The notes under the pieces: model-generated
What the model was told of the DNA's origin: nothing
The model's input: the letters and a program-made list of their open reading frames with translations, nothing else
The model's database searches: none
Origin: Alphaproteobacteria bacterium
GTDB taxonomy: Bacteria; Myxococcota_A; UBA796; GCA-2862545
Reading direction: 5' to 3'
Length of the DNA: 64,000 nt
NCBI GenBank assembly: GCA_020632955.1
Contig: JACKEO010000002.1
Coordinates: forward strand, 124,001 to 188,000
Program-made: the position numbers and the translations under genes
Shown here: piece after piece, positions 1 to 7,504 of the stretch
Layout of the letters: each line of letters starts with the position of its first letter
How positions within the stretch are numbered: position 1 is the stretch's first letter

Positions 1-2
1 GC

Positions 3-533
3 GGCCTCGCCGGGCGCGTGGCCAAGCGCGGGCGCGGGCTGCTCGGCGCCGCCGAGGGCATCGTGGGCGCCGTCCGCGGCGAGCTCGAGACCGCCTTCGA
101 GGGGCGGGTGAAGGACTTCGTGGGGGGCGCCCTGGACGAGGCCGTGCGGGGCGTGTCCACCTGGGTGGCCGACCCCGCCCACGCAGGCCTCGCGGCCGGC
201 ATGCGCGTGAGCATCCTGGACGTGCTGCTCGACGTGCCGCTGGGCGAGCTCGTCGGGGAGGCCGACGAGATCGGCACCGACGCGGTGGTGGACGCCATGC
301 TCGACGCGGTCCGCGCCGCGGCCGCGCGCCCCGACCTCGAGGCCGACCTCGCGCGCGCGATGGAGGAGGCGGTGGCGCCCTGGGCCGACGAGCAGCTCCA
401 GCAGGTGCTCGACGAGCTGGGCCTGGCCTCCGCCGCGCGCCACGGCGGCGAGGCGGTGCTCGCGCCGCTGCTGCGCGAGGTGGCCGCCACCGAGGCCTTC
501 GCTGCCTGGTGGCGCGAGCTGCACGGCGGATGA
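3..533 (+). CDS. Hypothetical protein, 5' end probably outside window
   Basis: I do not recognise this protein. The frame is open to the window edge (first complete codon at 3) and the first usable start is GTG at 18, giving 171 residues, so the true start may lie upstream. The protein is rich in Ala, Leu, Asp and Glu and looks mostly helical and cytoplasmic. There is no signal peptide after the GTG and no clear membrane span, although the missing N-terminus could hold one. The stop codon overlaps the start of the next gene (ATGA at 530-533), so the two are probably co-translated. Repeated acidic helices (residues about 85-140) resemble membrane-associated or scaffold proteins, but that is only an impression. 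Confidence 0.6.
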   Translation, partial: GLAGRVAKRGRGLLGAAEGIVGAVRGELETAFEGRVKDFVGGALDEAVRGVSTWVADPAHAGLAAGMRVSILDVLLDVPLGELVGEADEIGTDAVVDAMLDAVRAAAARPDLEADLARAMEEAVAPWADEQLQQVLDELGLASAARHGGEAVLAPLLREVAATEAFAAWWRELHGG

Positions 534-2488
534 GCCGCCTCGCGCCGCTCCTGGGCGGCCTCGCCCTGGGCGCGTCGGCGGTGGCGGCGGAGGTGGAGCT
601 GCTCCCCCTGCGCGGCGACGGTCCGCAGGACGCGAGCCGCCCACGGATGGATGCGGTGCTGCTGTGGCAGGGCCCCGCGGCGGACGTGCAGCTGCGGGAG
701 TCCGGCGGCTGGTCGACGGTGGCCCGTGGGGTGGTGGCCCCCGTGCGCCTGCGTCGCGTGGCGCCCGGCGCCCAGGTGCGCCTCGTGCGCGAGGGCACCC
801 CGGGCGAGGTCGTGCGCTTCCACCCGGTCTGGACCCCGGCGGATCTCGCGGCGTGGAGCGGTCCGGGCCTCCGCGGCGCCGAGGTGACGGCCCTGGCCGG
901 CACACCGGACGCGCTCTGGGTGGGCACGACGGCCGGCGGCCTGGCGCGCTGGGACGGGCAGGCCTGGTCGCACCTGGGCCGGCGCGATGGCCTCGGGTCC
1001 GACGCCGTGGTGGAGCTCGCCCGGCAGGGCGACACCCTGTGGCTGGCCACCCCCCGCGGCGTGGCCGCGCTGGCGCCCGACGGCGGACGGCGCTGGTCGG
1101 TCGCCGAGCTCGGCGGCGTCCCGCGTGGCCTCGCCGCGACGCCCGCCGGTGCGTGGGCGAGCACCGACGAGGGCGTCGTGTCCGTGGACGACGTCCCCTC
1201 CCCGGTCCTGGAGGCCTCGGGCTGCGGGCGTCTCCTCGCGGACGGGGCGGACGGGGTCCTCGCCCTCTGCGACCCGCCCCGGCGCCTGCCCGGCGGCGCG
1301 CGCGTGGGCTGGCCCGAGGGCGTCGACGACGTGGTCGACGCGCACCCGACCGCCCGCGGCGTGGCCTTCGCGGTCCGCGGATCCGAGGTGGTGGAGGTCG
1401 TGGGCGGAGAGACCCAGGATGCCGTGGCGCTGCCCGTGGCGCGCCTGCGCCGCGTGGCACCCCTGGGCGACGGTCTCGTCGCGGCCGCGGGGGAGGACGG
1501 GCTCTGGTGGATCTCGGACCAGGGGGTCCGCCGACTCGGCGAGCCCGCCGGGCTCCCCTCGCCCCGGGTGCTGGCCGTGGCCCCCTCGGGGAATGCCCAC
1601 ACGGCGTGGGTGGGCACCGACGCGGGGGTGGCCCTGCTCTCCCAGGACGGCACGGCCTCTCCCCTGCCGCTCGCGCCCCTGGCCGCGGGGCGGGGCGTAC
1701 GCGCCGTGGCACCCGGCCGTGGCGGTGTCGCCGTGCTCGCCGACACGCACCCCGTGTGGCTGGGCCCCCGGCCGCCGCGGGGCTGGACGGCGCTGGCCGC
1801 GGCCGTCGGCGAGGCCGGGCGCGCCCTGGTCCGGGGGGCCGACGACACCGTCTGGGCGCTGGTGGACGGCGCGCTGCTCTCGCTGGACCGCAAGGGCGTG
1901 CTCGCCCGATGGCGCCTCGAGGAGGACGCCGGATCGCTCGCCGCGGGTCACGGCCGCCTCGCCGTCGCCACCCCGCAGGGCCTCCGCTTCTGGATCCCCG
2001 GGGCCCGGGGCCTGTCGCCGGAGGTGACGCTGGACGCGGCGCCACGCGCGGTCGCCGTGGGCGAGGACGGCGCGGTGTGGGCCGCACTGCCCGACGAGGT
2101 GGTCCGCTGGGAGGCGGGCGCGCTCGTGGCCTGGCCGGTGGACCAGGTGCGCGCCCTCGTCGCGCTCGGCTCCGGCGCCGTGGCCGCGGGCGACGCCGGC
2201 CTCTGGTGGCTGGGCCCGGGCGGCACGCTGGAGCGCCTGTGGTCCGACCACGCGGTGGACGGCGTCGTGGCGCTCGCGCACGACGGCCGGCGTCTGTGGG
2301 CGCTGACCGGGCAGGGCGAGCTCTGGACGGGTGGACAGGGCGCGCCCCGACCCATCGCACCCGATCTCCTGGGCCTGGAGGGGCAGCCGCGCGGCCTGCA
2401 GGCCGACCGCGAGGGCGTCTGGCTCTGGACCGACCAGGGCGCCTGGCGGGTGCGCGGCGCGCCCGGTGGACAGACCTCGGAGCGCTAG
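530..2488 (+). CDS. Secreted beta-propeller protein (Reg_prop-like repeats)
   Basis: 652 residues. I chose ATG 530 because it forms an ATGA overlap with the upstream stop and starts directly at a signal peptide (MSRLAPLLGGLALGASAVAA, cleavage near residue 20). An in-frame start at 509 would only add seven residues. The mature protein is built of repeated units of about 45-50 residues carrying WxGT, GLxRWDG and LWxxT motifs, for example WVGTTAGGLARWDG near residue 130 and WVGTDAGVALL near 360. This matches the periplasmic two-component-regulator propeller repeats (Reg_prop) of hybrid sensors and suggests one or two seven-bladed propellers. No kinase, membrane anchor or enzyme domain follows, so it is probably a stand-alone exported binding or scaffold protein. 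Its 3' end overlaps the convergent gene at 2485. Confidence 0.75.
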   Translation: MSRLAPLLGGLALGASAVAAEVELLPLRGDGPQDASRPRMDAVLLWQGPAADVQLRESGGWSTVARGVVAPVRLRRVAPGAQVRLVREGTPGEVVRFHPVWTPADLAAWSGPGLRGAEVTALAGTPDALWVGTTAGGLARWDGQAWSHLGRRDGLGSDAVVELARQGDTLWLATPRGVAALAPDGGRRWSVAELGGVPRGLAATPAGAWASTDEGVVSVDDVPSPVLEASGCGRLLADGADGVLALCDPPRRLPGGARVGWPEGVDDVVDAHPTARGVAFAVRGSEVVEVVGGETQDAVALPVARLRRVAPLGDGLVAAAGEDGLWWISDQGVRRLGEPAGLPSPRVLAVAPSGNAHTAWVGTDAGVALLSQDGTASPLPLAPLAAGRGVRAVAPGRGGVAVLADTHPVWLGPRPPRGWTALAAAVGEAGRALVRGADDTVWALVDGALLSLDRKGVLARWRLEEDAGSLAAGHGRLAVATPQGLRFWIPGARGLSPEVTLDAAPRAVAVGEDGAVWAALPDEVVRWEAGALVAWPVDQVRALVALGSGAVAAGDAGLWWLGPGGTLERLWSDHAVDGVVALAHDGRRLWALTGQGELWTGGQGAPRPIAPDLLGLEGQPRGLQADREGVWLWTDQGAWRVRGAPGGQTSER

Positions 2489-4218
2489 GGATCCTCGACG
2501 AACACGCCGGGGGCGGGGACCGGCGGGAGGAGGGCCGACCTGAGCGCGTCCAGCTCCGCGGGGCTCGGGGCGGGACGGTCTCCAGGCAGCGCGTCGACGA
2601 GCTCGCCGAGACGGGCAGGCGTCCACGCCGTCACCTCGGTGCCCGCGCGGCGCGCCGCCCAGCCCCCCTCGGGCGTCCACCAGAGGAAGGCGCCCCGGGT
2701 GCGGACCAGCGCCGACGGGCCCTCGACGGCCCGCGCGACGCTCCGTGCGAGCCCGCGGTCCTCGTAGGTGGCGCGCAGCGAGGGCGCGGTGGACGTGCCC
2801 AGGGGCAGCCCCAGCAGATCGCGCACGGTGGCGCCCAGGTCCGCGAGCTCCGCGGGCGACCGCACCCGTCCGCCCGTGGGCACGTGCCCCGGCCAGCGCA
2901 GCACCCCGGGCACGTCCACCCGCGCCGGCCTGAGGGGCCCGCCCGCGCCGAACCACACGGGACCGTCGTCGAGCGCGCTGCCGCGGAGCCCCGCCAGCAC
3001 GACGAGGGTGCCGCCGCTGCCCCCCTCGGCGTCGACCGCGGCGAGGAGGCTCCCCACCGCGGCGTCCACGGCCGCCACCTCCGCGAGGTAGCGCCCGCGC
3101 ACCCAGGCCACGTCCGTGAGCGCGTCGAGCGCCCCCGCGTGCCCGGGATCCATCGCGGCCCGATCCCCGAGGGGTCGGGCACCCGGGGCCGCCGGGTCGC
3201 GGCCCGGATCGAAGCGGACGTCGAACGGGGCCACGGGCGCGTAGGGGGGCAGCGGATCCTCGAGGTGCACCCAGGCTGCGCGCCGCCCGCCCCGACGACC
3301 CAGGAAGCGCAGCGCGCGCGCCGCCACCTCGTCGGCGCGGCGCGACCGCGCGGGCTGGAGCACGCCGGCGCGGGCCAGGGTCCGTCCGAGGAGCGTGCGC
3401 CCCACGCCCACGGGCCACCCCGGGTCGTCGTCGAGCACCTGGGCGGGGGCCAGCGCCGGCAGGTCCCAGGGCCGCGGCAGGAAGACCCCCACCACGTACC
3501 CGGCGTCCACCAGCCCCTGCAGCAGCCCCTCGGCATCCCCCACCCCCCCGGCCACGGGGCGGGCGTGGAGCAGGTCGTCGGCCGCGCGGTCGGGGGCGCT
3601 CCCCGGCGCCACCAGCGCCTCGAGGCGGGTGCCCTCGGCCGCGAGGCGCGCCAGCGACGGCAGCTCGCCCGGCGCATCCAGGCGGTCGGGGCGCAGCCCG
3701 TCGACCGTGACGAGGAGGAGGTCGGGATGATCGGCCCCGCCGGACACCCCGGGCGACAGCAGCACGCGTCCCGTCTGGCCCGCGAGGACAGGCGCCCCGA
3801 GGACGACGGCCGCGAGGATCACCCGGAGCGCGCGAAGCCCGCGCAGCAGCCGCGCCACCGCGATCCCGGCGAGCAGGCCCAGCCCCGCCGCCGTGGGCAG
3901 CACGGCCTGCTCCGGCACCCCGGGCAGCTCCTGCACCGTGACGGCGGAGAGCAGGGCCGCGGACGGGGCGGCCCCGAGGAGCACCGCCGTCCAGCGATCC
4001 CGGGTCCAGGGACGCCAGGCCAGCAGGAGGGCGAGGAGCAGCGCCGCCCCGGCGGACGGCAGCACCGCCGCACCGGACAGGCCCGCCCATCCGGGCGCAC
4101 CGAGGCCGAGCCGGTGCCCCACGCCGACCCGCACCGCGTCTGCCGCGCCGAGCGCCGCGCCCCCCAGCGCCGCCCAGGGCAGGCCGGCGCTCCAGCGCTG
4201 TCGGTCGTCGGCCTGCAT
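2485..4218 (-). CDS. Membrane protein with degenerate sulfatase/alkaline-phosphatase fold
   Basis: 577 residues from ATG 4218. The frame stays open upstream, but translation there has no coding character. The N-terminal 150 residues hold about five hydrophobic helices. A sulfatase-type domain follows: the metal-site motif LLLVTVDGLRPD (residues 168-178) and a Ser-type catalytic pentapeptide SAPDR (207-211), the C/S-x-P-x-R position that becomes formylglycine. Further on come a family-like R-W-P-G-x-x-P-x-G segment and DLGATVRDLLGLP. The usual SDHG metal motif is replaced by LAGLRGS, so key metal ligands appear lost. The family hydrolyses sulfate or phosphate esters; whether this copy is active is doubtful. 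It is divergent from the gene at 4288 and convergent with the propeller gene. Confidence 0.72.
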   Translation of the reverse strand: MQADDRQRWSAGLPWAALGGAALGAADAVRVGVGHRLGLGAPGWAGLSGAAVLPSAGAALLLALLLAWRPWTRDRWTAVLLGAAPSAALLSAVTVQELPGVPEQAVLPTAAGLGLLAGIAVARLLRGLRALRVILAAVVLGAPVLAGQTGRVLLSPGVSGGADHPDLLLVTVDGLRPDRLDAPGELPSLARLAAEGTRLEALVAPGSAPDRAADDLLHARPVAGGVGDAEGLLQGLVDAGYVVGVFLPRPWDLPALAPAQVLDDDPGWPVGVGRTLLGRTLARAGVLQPARSRRADEVAARALRFLGRRGGRRAAWVHLEDPLPPYAPVAPFDVRFDPGRDPAAPGARPLGDRAAMDPGHAGALDALTDVAWVRGRYLAEVAAVDAAVGSLLAAVDAEGGSGGTLVVLAGLRGSALDDGPVWFGAGGPLRPARVDVPGVLRWPGHVPTGGRVRSPAELADLGATVRDLLGLPLGTSTAPSLRATYEDRGLARSVARAVEGPSALVRTRGAFLWWTPEGGWAARRAGTEVTAWTPARLGELVDALPGDRPAPSPAELDALRSALLPPVPAPGVFVEDP

Positions 4219-4287
4219 CCTGACCCTTTCCGGGCACGAAGCGCCGGACCCTCGGGTTATACCGGCGACCGCTCCGCCGGAAGGAAC

Positions 4288-5748
4288 ATGAGCAGCTCCC
4301 ACCCCGCTCCGACGCCCGTCACGACGCGCTCCTGGCGCGTCCTGGCGCCCGCCGCCGCGCTCCTGGCGCTGGGCCTGTCCGCACCCGCGCCGGCCCTGGC
4401 CGACACGCTCGCGATCACGCCGCTCCTTCCGTTGAAGAACGTGAAGCCCGAGCGCATCGCCGACCTCTTCAGCCTCATGTCGTCCGAGCTGGAGTTCATG
4501 CAGGGCGTCGACGAGGTGGTCGAGATCGACCCCGTGCCGCCCTCCCTGCGCACCTCCTGCCTCACGTCGAGCTCGTGCCTGTCGGGCATCGCCAAGGGCG
4601 CACGCGCCGATCGCCTCCTCACCGGCACGGTGGAACAGGCGGGCGAGCTGCTCACGGTGGACCTGCTCCTCTTCGACGTGGCGGCGGGCAAGACGCTCCG
4701 GCGGAAGACCTACGGCGTGTCGGCCGACCCGGCCTCGCTCGTGGACGAGATCACCCCGATCCTCGTCGAGACGGTCACCGGCGAGGCCCCGCGCCGGCGC
4801 GACGAGCAGCCCATGGCCGGGCTCGACTTCGAGGCGGACGAGTTCGGCGACGACGCCGTGGTGGTGGCCGGGCCCACGGTGGTGGCCGCCCCGCCGGCGC
4901 CGCCGCCCGAGGCCCTGCGCTCCGGCTCGGCCCGCGCGGTCGATCGCCAGATCGTGGCCCCGCCGCCGCCCGAGCCCGAGCCCGAGACGCCGCCGGCGGA
5001 GTTCGATCCGTCGATGTTCTCCTTCGAGAGCGACGCCTCCGACATCAGCTACGGCGGCGGCACCGCGGAGGCGGCTCCGGCGCCGGCCCCTGCGCCTGCC
5101 CCGCCGCCCACCCGGTTCTGGGAGGAGGAGGACGACTTCGAGGAGGAGGACGCCGTCGCCAGCGCCGACCTCGACGAGCCCGCGCCCCGCAGCACGCGGA
5201 GCAGCACCACGAAGAAGAACGACGACCCGCACCGCTGGCGCCGGGTCCACATCCCCGTGCGCGGCGCCTACGCGAACTACTCGATCTTCCACTTCGCCGG
5301 CGTGGGGGGCGAGCTGCAGGTCCGCACGGTGAACGGCCTGTTCATCACGGCGGGCGTGAGCGCGCTGTTCGTCAGCCGCTGCGTCGAGACCGTGAGCGAG
5401 CTCAACCAGGTCGACAACCCCGCCTGCGGCGCCGACGGCCTCACCGTGCAGACGAGCACGCTCGTGCCCATCAACCTGGGGCTGCTCTACCGCTTCAAGG
5501 AGGGCCGCTTCCAGCCCTACCTCGGCGTGGACGGCAACCTCGCGGTGATCGAGCCCGCCACCGGCGGGCTCACCCTGGGCGCGCGGCTCCGCGGCGGCTT
5601 CGACATCTTCTTCGCCCGCAACTTCGGGCTGAACCTCGACGTGGCCCTCGGCTTCTGGACGGGCCAGGCCTGGCCGCGCATCGACCCGCGCGTGCAGACC
5701 ATCGGCTTCCAGCCCTCCATCGGCGGCGGCCTGGTGATCGCCTTCTGA
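4288..5748 (+). CDS. Exported protein with Pro-rich linker and probable outer-membrane barrel
   Basis: 486 residues; ATG 4288 is preceded by GGAAGGA. A signal peptide ends near residue 35 (ALA-D). Residues about 36-170 form an alpha/beta domain resembling the periplasmic domain of myxobacterial secreted proteins that compute a summed activity (GARADRLLTGTVEQ, then LLTVDLLLFDVAAGKTLRR). Two closely spaced Cys pairs lie near residue 95. Residues about 195-315 are a low-complexity Pro/Ala/Glu linker with an APAPAPAPAP tract. The last 165 residues alternate like a beta-barrel and end in GGGLVIAF, with a terminal Phe typical of outer-membrane proteins. I infer an outer-membrane protein with a periplasmic domain; specific function unknown. 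Confidence 0.7.
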   Translation: MSSSHPAPTPVTTRSWRVLAPAAALLALGLSAPAPALADTLAITPLLPLKNVKPERIADLFSLMSSELEFMQGVDEVVEIDPVPPSLRTSCLTSSSCLSGIAKGARADRLLTGTVEQAGELLTVDLLLFDVAAGKTLRRKTYGVSADPASLVDEITPILVETVTGEAPRRRDEQPMAGLDFEADEFGDDAVVVAGPTVVAAPPAPPPEALRSGSARAVDRQIVAPPPPEPEPETPPAEFDPSMFSFESDASDISYGGGTAEAAPAPAPAPAPPPTRFWEEEDDFEEEDAVASADLDEPAPRSTRSSTTKKNDDPHRWRRVHIPVRGAYANYSIFHFAGVGGELQVRTVNGLFITAGVSALFVSRCVETVSELNQVDNPACGADGLTVQTSTLVPINLGLLYRFKEGRFQPYLGVDGNLAVIEPATGGLTLGARLRGGFDIFFARNFGLNLDVALGFWTGQAWPRIDPRVQTIGFQPSIGGGLVIAF

Positions 5749-5816
5749 TGGCCAGGGTCGCCGGAGCCGTCGCGCGCGGCGCCCGGCGGGCCGCCGCCAC
5801 GCCCTGAGGGCCTGCG

Positions 5817-6923
5817 GTGGACTGGCCCTCGGTGTCGCTCGGCAACCTCCTCTGCCTGCTCACGGGCTTCGCGCTGCCCTTCCTGCTGCTCGCCGTGGCG
5901 GCGCGCCGGGGCATGCGGCCCCTCGCGGCGGCCAGCGCCTACCGGAACGTGGCCTGGAAGCTCGGCCTCGAGGCCGACACGCGGGGCACCTCCATCCAGG
6001 GCCACCTCGACCGCCGGCGCCTCTTCGTGGGCACGGTGGACGGCGCCACCCGCCGCGGACGTCGCACCCCCGAGGTGCGTGCGCTGCTCGACCTGTCCAC
6101 GCCGCTGGGCCTGGGCCTCGACGTGCGCCGCGTGGACGGTCGACTCACCCGGTGGCGACGCGGTCGCGCCGGGGAGATCACGGTCGGGGACCCCACGCTC
6201 GACGACGCGATCGCCGTGCGCGCCGCCGAGGCGGATCGGGCGCGCACCCTGTTCACCGACGGCGTGCGCGACGCGCTCGAGGACCTGCTGGGCCGCACGG
6301 CCGAGGTCCAGCTCACCGATGACGGGATCCAGGCCCGCCTTCGCCGCCCCCCGCCGTCCGATCGCGCGCTGACCGAGCTGGTGGCCTCGCTGCGACGCCT
6401 GGCGGAGGCGCTGGAGCAGGCGCGCGCCGCGATGCCCGCGCCCGCCGCGCTGACGCACCTGATCCCGGCCTGGGGTGCGCTGGCGGGCGAGCTGGGGCTG
6501 GTGCTCGATCCCGGGCGACCCGCGCTGCACGGCACGCTGGGCGAGGTGGAGGTGCACGTGGTGCCCGTGCGCCAGGGGGCAGGGTGGTGCGCCGACGTGC
6601 GCGCCTGGCTCCCGCCGCATCCCCCCACGGGCCTGCGCGTGTGGCCCGAGGACCATCGCCGGCCCCTGCGGCGCCACGGCCAGGACATCGCGTTGGGCGA
6701 TCCCGTGTTCGACGAGGCCTTCGTCGTGCAGGGCTACGATCCCCGCGTCATCGTGCAGATCCTGGGTCCCGAGGCCCGCCGCGCGCTGCTCGCCCTGGCC
6801 GAGGAGGTGCCGCTGCGCCTCACCGACGCGGCCCTCGAGGTGCAGCAGGCGCCCCTGGATCCCGAGCGCCTCGGCACGGTGGTGCGCGGCGTTGTTGCCA
6901 CAGCGAGCGCGCTCCGGTGGTAG
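5817..6923 (+). CDS. Membrane-anchored protein with two tandem homologous domains
   Basis: 368 residues from GTG 5817. One hydrophobic helix at residues 8-30 anchors it, with the rest probably on one face of the membrane. Two similar halves are visible. Half one (about 44-205) runs from WKLGLEADTRGTSIQGHLDRR to GDPTLDDAIAV and ends in LTDDGIQARLRR. Half two (about 218-365) runs from GELGLVLDPGRPALHGTLGE to GDPVFDEAFVV and ends in LTDAALEVQQAP. The matching blocks come in the same order and spacing, which shows an internal duplication. I do not recognise a named family. It follows the barrel protein at 4288 by 68 bases on the same strand and may be co-transcribed. Confidence 0.7.
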   Translation: MDWPSVSLGNLLCLLTGFALPFLLLAVAARRGMRPLAAASAYRNVAWKLGLEADTRGTSIQGHLDRRRLFVGTVDGATRRGRRTPEVRALLDLSTPLGLGLDVRRVDGRLTRWRRGRAGEITVGDPTLDDAIAVRAAEADRARTLFTDGVRDALEDLLGRTAEVQLTDDGIQARLRRPPPSDRALTELVASLRRLAEALEQARAAMPAPAALTHLIPAWGALAGELGLVLDPGRPALHGTLGEVEVHVVPVRQGAGWCADVRAWLPPHPPTGLRVWPEDHRRPLRRHGQDIALGDPVFDEAFVVQGYDPRVIVQILGPEARRALLALAEEVPLRLTDAALEVQQAPLDPERLGTVVRGVVATASALRW

Positions 6924-6984
6924 ACCTTCGGTGGTGTGTGTGCGGCCTGCAGCCCCCACGCCCCCCGCGTCCCCGGGTCCCGAC

Positions 6985-7443
6985 ATGGCGGCTCCCCCCA
7001 TTCCCGCGTCGCTGGTGACCACCGAGGCCCTCCGTGGGGCCACCGTGCTCGTCAAGACGGAGGACGGGATGGCCCGCACCAAGGTGCGCAGCGCCGACCG
7101 GAACCGTGGCGTGGCGCTGGTGCAGGCACGCCGCGGCGACGTCGAGGTGCCGCTCGCGGCGCTCACCGTCGACGACACGATGCGCCCGGGCCGGCTCGCC
7201 ATCCTCCGCGACGTGGCGATGAAGCTCGGGTGGATCGTGCCGCCCTCCCAGTACCCCGCCCTCCGCCGCATCCCGGTGGGCAAGGCCTGGATCCTGTCGG
7301 TGGGCGACCGCCAGCAGGTGTGGTCGGCCGGCAACGCGAAGAAGCCGGGCGTGAAGGACCTGGGGGCGTGCTCCGACGACGTGGCCGGCCACGTCGCCGC
7401 GGCCCGGGCGATCTGGTGGAGCCTGGCCGAGACGGCGCGCTGA
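6985..7443 (+). CDS. Hypothetical protein, 152 aa
   Basis: I do not recognise this small protein. ATG 6985 is the best start. An in-frame GTG at 6939 would add a Pro-rich stretch that looks non-coding. The product has no signal peptide or membrane span. The first half is beta-rich (GATVLVKTEDGMARTKV, then VPLAALTVDD) and resembles a small KOW- or Tudor-like barrel. The second half is basic with several Trp residues (WIVPPSQYP, KAWILSVG, RQQVWSAG, AIWWSLAE). It is convergent with htpG, with a hairpin-bearing gap of about 60 bases between them. Confidence 0.6.
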   Translation: MAAPPIPASLVTTEALRGATVLVKTEDGMARTKVRSADRNRGVALVQARRGDVEVPLAALTVDDTMRPGRLAILRDVAMKLGWIVPPSQYPALRRIPVGKAWILSVGDRQQVWSAGNAKKPGVKDLGACSDDVAGHVAAARAIWWSLAETAR

Positions 7444-7450
7444 CCCCGAG

Positions 7451-7469
7451 CGCCTGCCACGCGCAGGCG
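7451..7469. terminator. Possible bidirectional hairpin between convergent genes
   Basis: Eight bases past the stop at 7443 lies a perfect 7-bp inverted repeat, CGCCTGC (7451-7457) and GCAGGCG (7463-7469), with a 5-base loop. Smaller dyads follow before the htpG stop at 7505. No T-tract follows on either strand, so intrinsic termination is only inferred from position between two convergent genes. Confidence 0.35.
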
Positions 7470-7504
7470 GCGTCAGCACCGCCGACAGCCTGGCCCGTCA
7501 GGCG

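Noticed and set aside
5072..5102. Ala-Pro tract as a possible mobile or CRISPR-like repeat
   Set aside because: It is a short coding low-complexity linker without spacer structure.
664..5748. A very long plus-strand open frame of nearly 1700 codons
   Set aside because: Only its last 487 codons (from 4288) have a ribosome site, signal peptide and normal composition; the earlier part is the antisense or shifted shadow of the propeller and sulfatase-like genes, as expected at high GC.
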